From contig CM070877.1 of assembly GCA_036365515.1 (NCBI GenBank), positions 118,426,321 to 118,490,320 on the forward strand: a stretch of DNA of 64,000 nucleotides. Direction: 5' to 3'. Within the stretch, counting starts at the first letter, position 1; every line of letters starts with the position of its first letter. Source of the DNA: Torymus aiolomorphi. Lineage: Eukaryota; Arthropoda; Insecta; Hymenoptera; Torymidae. The position numbers and the translations under genes are program-made. Below are positions 54,090 through 64,000 of the stretch, piece after piece. A model generated the notes under the pieces. The model did no database searches and was not told where the DNA came from. It saw only the letters and a list, made by a program, of their open reading frames with translations.

Positions 54090-54480
54090 TGCTTACAGCT
54101 ACGCATCGAGTTTTTTAGGACATGAAATCAGCTGAGGCTCAGCATTTAGAATAAAAGCATACCGCACAGATGAACAAGCCATTCGGGTCGAAAGCTCTTG
54201 CGAGATAACTTCAAGAGGGCGCACTTTTGAATGATGATTGCGCGCGGATGGCAAAGTCGACGCGCTCGCACACATAAATCGAGTTTTACGCGTTTTCTTT
54301 TTGGGGAGAGCGTCTTTGACGAATCGAAAAGCAATGCGGTTGCGTGATTGAGGAGAGAAACGATCCGTGAGCGAATCGTGAAAATGCGCGAGATCGCCGC
54401 GCGCGTGTCTGCGCGTATAAGAAGCAGGCACTTGGACAGATAGCGGGGAACGTCATTTTCAAGTGGCTTTCAAAGCACTG
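54090..54480. other. GC/CpG-rich island
   Basis: GC-rich block upstream of the membrane-protein gene. No coding similarity was seen. Confidence 0.4.
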
Positions 54481-55760
54481 GAGAGCGAATAATTGATGAA
54501 GGGATAAAATAGATGGTGCAAGGCGCTTATATTTTTATAGTACCTTTATGACTGCGATGTTTATCATTTATAAAAAGAAATGATTAGAGAAATATAAAAA
54601 TATTCTTTAAAGGATTTCGTTGCAATCACCGAGAGCATTTCGAAAATAATTATTGCATTATTAGCTTAATTTGCCTGCAATACCTATAAATAAAAAAAAA
54701 ATCTCCGGCATAAAGTTATTATAAAATTATTAACCATTTCAATATATATTGATTGACTACTGGAAATGTTGTGGCACTAGCAATTTCTTTTAAAATGAAA
54801 GATTTTAATGGTTTTCTAAAAATATGATACTGACTATAATTGTTTGTTTTGGCATTCCCCGATTTTGAAAATATTTTCATATTGTTCTAAAATTTGAAGG
54901 CTAATGTTGAGTAATGATAATACACTTTAATTACACTTATTCATGATAAGACTTTATTAGAATATGTAAGAATTATATTTATACTTATTAAAATTCAACA
55001 ATTTAAGAAAAAAGTAATTCTCTGTAGCATTTAAAAATTTTAATATTTTTAAACATATAGTTATATTTTATTAAAAAATAATGCTGGTGTAAGGTAATAG
55101 ATCTTACTTGAAGTGATTCTATTGTTATAAAAAGTGTGACAAAGATCATGGCTCTATTGTACTATATATTAATACACATTGTGCTTTTATTGGATGCATT
55201 TAGAGCATTATTACTGCATTGTAGTAATAATAATCGTAGCTATAATATATATTAATTTACATATTAATAACAAATATAATTGGCATTAAACATACTTATA
55301 AAAGATTAACGTGATACGTTGTGAAACCATTTTTTTAACCTTTAAATAAGTACGTTAACGAGACTCCGTAACTAGATGCATACTACTTTCAAAGCGTTAG
55401 ATTATTTTTATAGTTTAGTCAGAAATAAATTTAAGAACATGAAAATTTTTGTGATTTTTATTTTTATTTCCTATATTATAATTATTATTAAAAATTAATT
55501 TACTAATGTGTACAAGGATCAATATTATACTATTACACAGAGTAAATTGAATGCAAAACAATTTTTATCTATATAATATTAAGTGAATTTCAGTAGAACA
55601 ATTGATTTAAGAATCATTTTTATTTTAATTATTTTGTTACCAATTGTTGAATAACAGGTATCACACATTCAACTATTTTTCATGCATGATTCTTAAACAT
55701 TTTTTCATCACATATTACAGCATCCCCACTGCATCTACGAAAAAACACTGAAAAAACTTC
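54481..55760. other. AT-rich sequence without a recognised feature
   Basis: No gene, RNA or structured repeat was recognised. Confidence 0.4.
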
Positions 55761-55950
55761 AAAACAAGCATTTCCTTTCCGTTTCCCGGATTAGCATCGA
55801 TCGTAGCCAACCCCAAGGATAATTTTCCCGTCTGATTTATCGAGCGCGCGTTCGAGTAAAAATCAACGGAGAGCTATAAAGCACGCGCAGCTGCGCGCGG
55901 GCGCACACTTTGGCGAACTCGGAACTCGAGCCCCAAGCGCGAGCACTTAC

Positions 55951-56250
55951 TTCCGGGAGATTCATCCGACGACAACGGCGACGTAGATCTCCGTCCTACA
56001 AGTAGCTGTGCCTCGTGCCGGCTCGTCCAGCGAGCTGCCGTGCGCTGCGGTTATGCCTCCTCGTCGTCGTCATCCCTCTGTTCAACTCCACCTTCTCAAA
56101 ATCGACGCACTTCAACACTGTCGATCGAGGTGCGGGCGTGAGCTGCGTTTATTGGTTTAAGCCCGCAGGCTCGTGCGGGTGCGCGGCTTCGAGAGAGCCG
56201 AAGAACACTTGGCCCCCCTCTCCGCGGATTATCAATCACTATCGTATTTC
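55951..56250 (-). promoter_or_regulatory. Candidate 5'UTR exon and promoter of the membrane-protein gene
   Basis: On the minus strand a GC-rich segment ends in a near-consensus splice donor (CCGGAA then GTAAGTGC at 55950-55943). It lies upstream of the signal-peptide exon with nothing else coding between. A 5' non-coding exon joined to the exon starting near 53095 would explain both the donor and the CpG-rich setting. No TATA box was identified and the 5' limit is a guess. Confidence 0.35.
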
Positions 56251-56529
56251 CGAAAGGCACCCGCTGGCATCAAGGTTAAAGCGCGCGCGCAAGAGAGAAA
56301 GAGCGAAGGAGAGGAAGAGGAGATAGAGAATTTTATAATAATATACGAGAGTGCACCGATTCCGTTTTTACTTCGGTTTCCCTCCTTTTCTTCAGCGCAC
56401 TTGTTTGAAATATCTTTGTTTTGTTCAAAGTTATGCAATAAGCCTTCTTACAAATATATTACTTTACAAATATATGGAATACTCTGTTTTTTATATATTA
56501 ATATTTGTCTATAAAATTATATGTATATA

Positions 56530-57090
56530 TTAAAAAATATATTAAATATTATACAAAAATATATTAATTTTTTCATAAATAGTATATACTTTGTCCATAC
56601 AAAAGTTTTGACTGGTTAATTTTTATAGAAACTTTCGAATTTCACTACACGTCATCGTTCCAAAGGATTTTTCATTTATTTTTCGTAAGAGATGGGGGAA
56701 TAGTTTGTCTCTGGTGGGACGACGATTTCTCATAATCGCGAGAAGTGGTTCCATATACACGGGAGAACAGCACTGTGCACTTTTTGATTTACAGTTAAAA
56801 AAGTGTAACTGCATAAGGCACGGCACTCAAGTGACACTGTACTGCAACTCAGTAACATGGAGGGTACAATCTCTTTGTGAGATACTTTTTACAATTATAA
56901 CACAAATTCACACTCTTATAAAAAGTAATCAACTCGATTTAAATTGTCCAAAAGTATATGTACGTACCGAAAATACAATTAACTTGATGATTTAAATTTA
57001 TCGTAAGGTTAAAGTCGAATCATTTAATTCACCGCTACTTCACCAAGACACTGTAACTTGATATTTCCTTCAAAGTTCTGTTAAGAGTAT
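56530..57090. other. AT-rich sequence between GC-rich islands
   Basis: No gene or repeat was recognised. Confidence 0.35.
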
Positions 57091-57119
57091 GTATTGTTGG
57101 CCAACTTCTCACAAAGCAC

Positions 57120-57870
57120 CATTCGTAAATTTCAAACGTCTTCTCTTCTTGTTCTCCGCGGGTCGACTGACAGCACTGGCGCGCTCTCCAAACACTCCTC
57201 GAAGCCGGCGAAATGAAAACACAGCGCATCGATGAAAATAATCCCGAAAAATGAGCGCCGCGAGGCAGCGTAAAAGAATTTGGCGCAAGATCAAAGAAAG
57301 ACCAGCGCGCGGCTGGCGTTATCGTGTATAGGTGTTGTGCAATGTGCGCCTATACACAGCGCAACGAAAGCCGCACCGGCGTCGAGACGCGCCGGAGGTA
57401 CGTTAGCCACTGACGACCAGCCCTCGCCGCGACTCTGTGATGTACTTCTGCTGTTGCTGCACGCCTCGTGCATGCGTTATGAACGCCTATACTATAGGTA
57501 AGTAAGTACGGGGGAAGCCGGTGCTACACCGCGTTGGAAAGCGAACTGCGCGCGCGAGATCTGTATCCTCGCGGCATCCCCCAAGCTCGATCGCTGCTGC
57601 TCTCCGATCGCGCGCGGCTACTGCATCTTTGTGCTGCTGCCACTATATACGTGCGCCGGTACTGCCTGCACGTATATAGGATATACACGCATATATAGGG
57701 GAAGAGAGGGAGACCGCGCACGGGTGTTCCGCTCATTCATTCGCCGACACATACGCTCGTGTTGCTATATAGATGCGCTCGCGCGTGCTCGTGTGGATGA
57801 AGTGAGAAATGAGAATTAACGTTTACCCTCGCGAGCACGAGCGCAGGTAGCGCTTGCTTGCGGTGAGCGC
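57120..57870. other. GC/CpG-rich island with a plus-strand splice donor
   Basis: A CpG-dense block. On the plus strand CTATAG is followed by GTAAGTAAGT at 57498, a strong splice donor. It may contain a first exon of a transcript divergent from the gene to its left, but no coding frame with recognisable content was found. Confidence 0.35.
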
Positions 57871-58269
57871 GATGTATTTATTATGTGTGCTTTTGATCTA
57901 TCTTCTTCGAGCGAGAAAATTAAAAATTAATTAACAGCCCTTTTAGCTCTCTGCAGGGTGTATTTTTAGATTTATGATATGCTACAAATGCGCGCTTGGA
58001 GAAATCTATAAGTTGTTGGTCGAATGATTTAGTTACACGATTATTCACAATGTGTGTATTCATTAAATTTCGCTATAACAAATTAGCGAATGAATGTATT
58101 CTTACACGACAATTCTATATATTGCAGTAGTAGCATTACTGCAAAATATTTTCATTTATTAAGTGGGTCTTTAAAAAAAAAACTGTAAACAGAGTGAAAC
58201 AGCATCAACTAATGTGATTTTCACACTGATTCTTTGCATCCTTCTGCCATGTTTTGTCACTATCTTTGT

Positions 58270-58610
58270 CCTCTCAAACTTCCCCCCTCTTTCTCTCGGT
58301 TTCCCTTTCTCCATTCAGCGAAAAGGGACTTTCTCCATGGTGAACAGCCGGCCTGTCGGTGTGGGTCACCCCTCGGCACGTGTGTCTGTGCGTCGCGCGG
58401 GCGCGCGCTTGGTAGCAAAAAGGGGGCTACTAGGCGCGCAGCTCCGGGCGCCGCTTTATTATTTTTCAACCCCAGCGCGAAATCCCATCTATTCCCCTCC
58501 ACTCGTATTCCTCCTTATCCTTTTTCGAGTCGCGTTTCTATACGCGCCGGTGCGCGTGTGCGCGCGATCTCTGTCTGCCTTTTGTACCGTCGGGTGTGAA
58601 ACCTAACGGG
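58270..58610. other. GC/CpG-rich island
   Basis: A C/T-rich stretch runs into GCGC-rich sequence, immediately followed by AT-rich DNA. ORFs here are Arg- and Pro-rich and lack family resemblance. Confidence 0.35.
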
Positions 58611-58835
58611 TTAATTTTGTGTTCACTGAGGTTAGGAACTTTTTTTTCTATATGTATCATGTACCAAAACCTCTATTGTCAAACGTTAATCCACGAACTT
58701 TGTGGCGTATTAGCTTCGAGACTGTCTGAGAACGGCTGTGGATTTTTACTTCCTCCTGGAGGAAGCTTTGTGATAGTAATTTTTTAAGTTGTTGTAAAAA
58801 CATATTGTAATTGTTGTTCGAGGTGTTAGGAATCA

Positions 58836-58840
<5 letters not shown>

Positions 58841-58907
<67 letters not shown>
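58841..58907. repeat. (TG)n microsatellite inside copy C
   Basis: An uninterrupted TG run sits about 80 bp inside the hairpin end of copy C. Confidence 0.9.
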
Positions 58908-58910
<3 letters not shown>

Positions 58911-59189
58911 CCTGGATCTCAGCTTCTGCTCGATCGATTTTAACCGGACAGGTCTCATTTTTTTTTGTTTTTTTTAGGTGATGGTGGGTCAAAAATTTGT
59001 TTTTTGATTCGCCGATATGTTTTTGTTTTATTTCGAATTTTCGATTTTCTCAAAATTGATTTTTGCTTTTTTTTTTAATGATAAGATCGAGATATTTGAA
59101 TCGAATAGATAGCATTCGAAAGAGCATTAAAATATCTATATTTTCTAAAAAAAAAATTTCTCTAGCTATCACGGTTCTTTCGTTATTAA

Positions 59190-59571
59190 GACCATGTGAA
59201 ACCGTGAATTTCAATATTTTTTAAATCAACATTCAAGCGTCTATTCGGAAAAAGAATTTTGTCAAGCGCTCCGTACACATAAACCCTATATGCAGGAATT
59301 TTTTTGAGTGATTCTATTAGTACTTTCGTTAGTTATGCTCGTTTAAAAAGTAGGTTAATTACAGATTCCTAATTACCGACAGTACGGTTTTTATTTAATT
59401 AAATAGCATATCTAATGAAAGAGCATATCTAACGAAAATGCTAATAGAATCACTCAACAAAATTCCTGCACATAGGGTTTATGTGTACGGAGCGCTTGAC
59501 AAAATTCTTTTTCCGAATAGACGCTTGAATGTTGATTTAAAAAATATTGAAATTCATGGTTTCACATGGCC
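59190..59571. mobile_element. Palindromic TTAA MITE nested in copy C
   Basis: TTAA occurs at 59186-59189 and 59572-59575. Between them GACCATGTGAAACCGTGAAT is inverted as ATTCATGGTTTCACATGGCC, and the arms match for about 130 bp (TAAACCCTATATGCAGGAAT against ATTCCTGCACATAGGGTTTA). Removing it restores GTTATTAACAAAAACGTG, which is exactly what copy A carries at the same place (complement at 42153-42169). Confidence 0.85.
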
Positions 59572-61072
59572 TTAACAAAAACGTGTTTTTTCTTAAAAAG
59601 TTTAGAACTCCTAAACTAAACGGTCAATTTTTTTGAAAAAAATCATGATAATGCAGAATACAAATAGCTATAATCTGTAATAATTTCAATCCATTTTGTC
59701 GATTAGTTTTTGAGAAAAAAATGAAATATGAAAAAAATGAGTTTTGTATGTCCAACGATTACGAGAGTAAAATTGACTTAATCGCTTCAAAATTCCTTGT
59801 AAAGGTAGATTTTGGATAGCTCTCGGTCGAGTTCTTTAGGCAAAATGATTAGTCCAGAAATTTCAGAAATATTTGAGGTTAAAATTTTTCTAACCTTTTT
59901 TTTAAATCGTAATTTCTCGAGAACGGTTCCATGTATCAGCTCCAAATTTATAGACAATTTTGTAATTTATAGATAATATGTGTGCGAATTTTCATCAAGA
60001 TGGTACGATTACTTTTTGAGATATTTGATTTTGAAAATTTTCGTATTTTACAAAGTCATTTTCTTTGTCGCATGATAACTAGAGAAAAAAAAAATTGGTT
60101 TAATCATGTTGACATTTTGTGGAGATGTAGAGTTTATATATTATCGTATAAGGCCTTTAGGTAAAAGAATTGTCTCATGATTTTTAGATATATTTAAGGT
60201 TTAAATTTTTTTACGTTTTTTTTTAACGTAATTTCTCAATACGACTTCATGTATCAGCTTGACATTTATGGACTATTTTATATGCGATATAGGCAATACT
60301 TCATACTTGTGTAAAATTTCATCCAGATTATATGGCTTTTTTTTGAGATGTTAGATATTTAAAATTTTAGTATTTTTGAAAATGACTTTCTTTGTTGTTG
60401 CACAATATAACTACATTAAAATTGTTTTACTTTCTTTGAAGTTTGGTGGAGATGTAGAGTTTGTATATTATTTATTAGAAGAGTTCTTAGGGTAAAAGAA
60501 TTCATTTATGAATTTCAGAGATATTTGAGGTTAAAACTATTTTAGCCCTCTTTTAAAATCGTAATTATTCGGGAACGCATTTATGTATACTAGAAAATGG
60601 AAGTGGCATGCGCTATGCGCTATGCACGCGTGTTGTGCACCTGCTTTTGTTTTGTAATAGCCATTTATTATTTTTAAGGTTAGAACATTTTTCTTACATC
60701 GAAAATTCCAGAAAGAGCACACAAATACGAACAGGCATACACCTAGAGACAAATACCCTATGTATGAAATTTCACAAAGAAAATATAATTTGAAGTAAAG
60801 GTTATTTAGGAATTTTAAAAGGTTTTGATGATAATATTACAATCAATTATTTTATTTATTTTTCACACATAATTAAAAAAAAAATTTACCTATTATTTTA
60901 TTCATATTTTATACATAATTTAAAAATGAATACTTTTTAATCTTCATAAATGAATTTAATTATAATTAAGTCATAAATTTTTGCAAAAATTGTAAATTTT
61001 GTTATTAAAAATTAATTAAAGAAATAAGCAAATTAAGTTTAAGGAAGCCACGGGCTAATGAATTGGCAGCGG

Positions 61073-61890
61073 TTTTTTATATTTTTAATAAACATCTTGG
61101 CATTGAGACCAATTTTTGTACAGGTCTTGTTCAAATATATTTGTTTAATTTTTTATTCCTGCACTCACAATTAGTATAAGTAATATTTATCAGTTCCTTC
61201 GTTATACACTTAGAAAAAAAAATAGATTGACGAAATTCTACCCGTATTTGAATACGGACAAACAAATAATTTTATCGTGTATTTCATTATAAATTTTAAT
61301 TAAATCATTAATTAATTCAATGAAATATTCATTCGTTTCAATCTGATATTTTTGTTTCAATAAAATTATTTCTCAGTATACATATATAGCTTCTAACAAT
61401 AAAGTAGGTGTTAGAAAATTTAAAGGGTTAATTTATAAATTTTATTTTATTGTTAATTTAATTATAATTTAATAATGATAATGAATCCTCTTCAAATTAG
61501 CAGGGCTATGTATTAGTTATTGACACAAAAAAAATGCATAATATAAAATATGAAGAATCAATTTATTTTTTAGAATATATTACAGTTATATTTTTTCTTA
61601 TACTGTTAACATTTCTTTTTGTATAAATTTAGGGTAAGGATTGTTTTACAGATGATTTTTCTATAAACTCTTTATCAAAATGTTCATTAGCATTGAAAGT
61701 TATTGTAATCAAATAACGAATGAAGTTTGGGAACAACAGCTACTATATTAATAAATAATGCTAGCAATATTTAGAATAAACTATTTTTTTTAGATCTCAT
61801 TAAAGTTGTATAAAGTCACGTATTTACATAAATTAAAATAATTTTGTATTGCAATAATCCTTATAGAGAATTTGTTGTAAAAATATTGCA
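61073..61890. other. AT-rich sequence without a recognised feature
   Basis: No gene or structured repeat was recognised. Confidence 0.4.
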
Positions 61891-61899
61891 AAGTGAGCA

Positions 61900-62810
61900 T
61901 TCCTAAAGCAAGAGTATCGCGTTTGCGGCGTCGCTACACGCCTTATTGACCTTTAAGTGTAATTTAGAGAAAGCTGCGCTTGATCTACGAGCACTCTTTC
62001 GAGACCTCGACCGAACCAGAAGCTACTCGTAAATATAATGCATCTCGGGAACCCTCTTCCAAATGTTCGTTTTTTCTCCTTGATCGGGCGCGAACGCACG
62101 AAGATCCCTGGCAAAGCAAGGGATGTATTTTGGGGAGAAAAGAGCCGCAACCCACCAAAAATAAACGTAGTGCGCGCGAGCGCATTATCCCAGGCATTTT
62201 CAAATTCACTCTCCCCGTTTCCTTTTCTTCCGCGCAGTCCTCGTGCTTCTTCTTGTACACATGTATACACACGGGCTCTTGAGAATATACAATTATAACA
62301 AGGGACGCGGAGCATCAAGACCGAAACTCATGGCTCGGGCCTTATCCTCGGGAGATGTAGGTCATCGAATTCGGCCCATTGTCGGCTATGTATATGTATG
62401 TGCATACGCGCAGCGAGGATAAAAATCCGTGAGCGGTCGTGCATTGTCGGGCTTTCATCCGTAGATTTGGTCAGGCTGGCACGCGGTATACATCTATACT
62501 ATAGAGATATCCGAGGTGGTCTATTGAGGGAACACGCGCGCCTCACTCGTAAAACTTCGCCTGCCTGCATCTGCGCCACGATCTCGCGCTGCCCAATAGT
62601 CACGCGGCAGCGCGAAGGAAGCTGGAGCCGGAAAAGTCGCGGTGAAAAAGGGGCCTCCGTGGAATAAAAGTAATTCGCTGCGTTTGTGACGCGCATAAAG
62701 GAAAGGAGCGTATAAGGAAATTTCGATACGGTTCCATGTAAACGTCGATGAGAAAGTCAGAGGCCTTGGCTCCCCCTTTCTCGCGAGGATTAGAAAAACA
62801 AAGAAAATAA
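61900..62810. other. GC/CpG-rich island
   Basis: A long CpG-rich block with overlapping ORFs on both strands, none with recognisable domains. It may be a regulatory element or an unrecognised non-coding first exon of a neighbouring gene. Confidence 0.35.
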
Positions 62811-63250
62811 ATCAATTAGTGAGAAAAAGTTTCGGAAGCGTTGATGGTTAGGGGAACACTTGAGTGGAAGGAAGTTTAAGTTAAAAAGAAAAAAAAAAGT
62901 AAATTATAACCACTTTGGGCTAAGTGAAAAGACCTTTTTTGGATAGTTTACGTCATGCGACGTATTTAAGAGAGACAAAGAATTAAATGCTAATAATTGA
63001 ATTTAATGACAACGAATTACATCAATGTTAAATTTGGAAAAGGAGTAAAAAATGAAAGAAAAGGCTGTTTAAAACGTCTAAATGTGTAAATTGTAGACAA
63101 TTATTAGAGTGATATTAAACATGAAATATTATAATTATTAAACTGGAATTTTCTAAACACTTCAAATTACTTTATCCCTTTACCTGTTTTTATTCATTTT
63201 GTTCAAATTTATATAAACAAAATTAAAACTTCTAGAACGCATTTAATAAA
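62811..63250. other. AT-rich sequence without a recognised feature
   Basis: No gene or repeat was recognised. Confidence 0.4.
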
Positions 63251-63259
63251 CGTACTTAA

Positions 63260-63720
63260 TGATCTTATTGACGAATGAGGAAGAAAGGCAACGGAGTGCA
63301 GGAGCGATAGCAAAGACAAAGCAAGTCGCACATAACAGGAAGTTTAGTCAAAGGGTACGTACTTGGTTCCGTACGTATTTTACGTGTTTCAGCGCGACAT
63401 CAATCCTAGCCTCTGAAGCAGGCGTGTGCATCTTCCGATGTCTTTCTTTCTCCCTCTCTATCACTCGATTTAGCGCATACACTCGGGAACGAGAGAGAAA
63501 GAGAGAGAAAAGGATCCTTCCGTGCGCGTGCAGCGTTTTGTTCAAACGGTACATCTGCCCCTGAGACGGAGTCTACAGGCGCGGGGTGAAGATTTCCGAC
63601 TGCTGGGCGTTAAAAAGAGGAAAAATAGGACACGCGCGACGCGCGCCAAGAGAAGCGATGATTTATCTGCTGGCTGATGACTTGGGAAAAGCATTAGAGA
63701 CCTTGCCGCTTGAAAGATGT
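63260..63720. other. GC-rich patch near the window end
   Basis: GC- and GA-rich sequence (GAGAGAAAGAGAG near 63490-63510) with CGCG clusters near 63630. No coding similarity was seen. AT-rich DNA follows to the end of the window. Confidence 0.35.
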
Positions 63721-64000
63721 GGTGGTGTTTTTATTCCATAATAGCGCATACAAAAGCACAGGGGACAGTCAATGACCGTACAAAGAAGCTTTTATTTTTA
63801 TTTCTACCTGAGTTATACAGATGGTCATTTCATTCCTATTGTTACGTTTCTAGTCTCCTTTATTGGCTCATTCATGAATGTTGCCTTGGGAACGATCATA
63901 AAAATTAATATTATTGTCATATAAAAGTTTTATTGTTAAGAAAAATGTAAATAATTAGAAAAATAAAATAATCCACCAACGTATAATCGATAAAGAAGAA

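Larger units (their letters stand above)
58749..61072 (+). mobile_element. Helentron/DINE-like non-autonomous element, copy C
   Basis: The longest copy. It opens CTTCCTCCTGGAGGAAG (58749-58765), then (TG)n (58841-58907) and GTACGCCTGGATCTCAGCTT, the same words found in copy A. It ends AAGGAAGCCACGGGCTAATG, then AATTGGCAGCGG and a T-run (61072). From about 59890 the interior has imperfect tandem modules of roughly 310-350 bp, each with a CATGTATCAGCT-type start, then ATAACTA and GATGTAGAGTTT. A TTAA element interrupts it at 59190-59571. No transposase or helicase is encoded. Confidence 0.6.

Overview
This is an AT-rich eukaryotic window with introns, microsatellites and a heavy load of small DNA transposons. 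It looks like an insect nuclear genome: SMC5 and HEATR1 homologues, spliceosomal GT-AG introns, a LINE with an RNase H domain, and TTAA-flanked MITEs. GC- and CpG-rich islands in AT-rich DNA would fit a hymenopteran, but that is only a weak inference.

Layout. (1) 1-2.3 kb: AT-rich DNA with a large fold-back element (980-2207), perhaps sitting inside a solo LTR. (2) 3.72-8.83 kb, minus strand: a complete SMC5 gene with 14 coding exons. All splice phases join and give 1,054 residues. Intron 11 holds two adjacent palindromic TTAA elements. (3) 9.3-15.3 kb: a transposon nest made of a palindromic MITE, a 5'-truncated and frameshifted LINE that is itself split by a MITE, a long-TIR element, a minus-strand LTR and another TTAA element. 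(4) 15.83-22.38 kb, plus strand: a decayed HEATR1/UTP10 copy that keeps its introns but carries many stops and frameshifts. (5) 22.97-53.06 kb, minus strand: one 30-kb gene for a single-pass membrane protein (signal peptide, SUEL/galactose-lectin-like domain, CUB, sushi, TM, 28-residue tail; 468 residues in 8 coding exons). Its introns are full of MITEs, a giant palindrome, Helentron/DINE-like elements and GC-rich islands. (6) 53-64 kb: its upstream region, with a candidate 5'UTR exon near 56 kb, several CpG-rich islands and a third Helentron-like element. No coding gene was recognised there.

The two intact genes are not functionally linked. SMC5 is the core ATPase of the nuclear SMC5/6 genome-stability complex. 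The 30-kb gene encodes a probable cell-surface adhesion or receptor protein of unknown role. The most unusual content is repetitive: a MITE group with CCCT(A/G)(C/G)T ends that consistently shows 2-bp flanking duplications (four members here), a fold-back element with two nested repeat registers, and a three-copy family that carries a (TG)n tract at a fixed internal position. One copy of that last family is interrupted by a TTAA element, and a sister copy shows the clean empty site.
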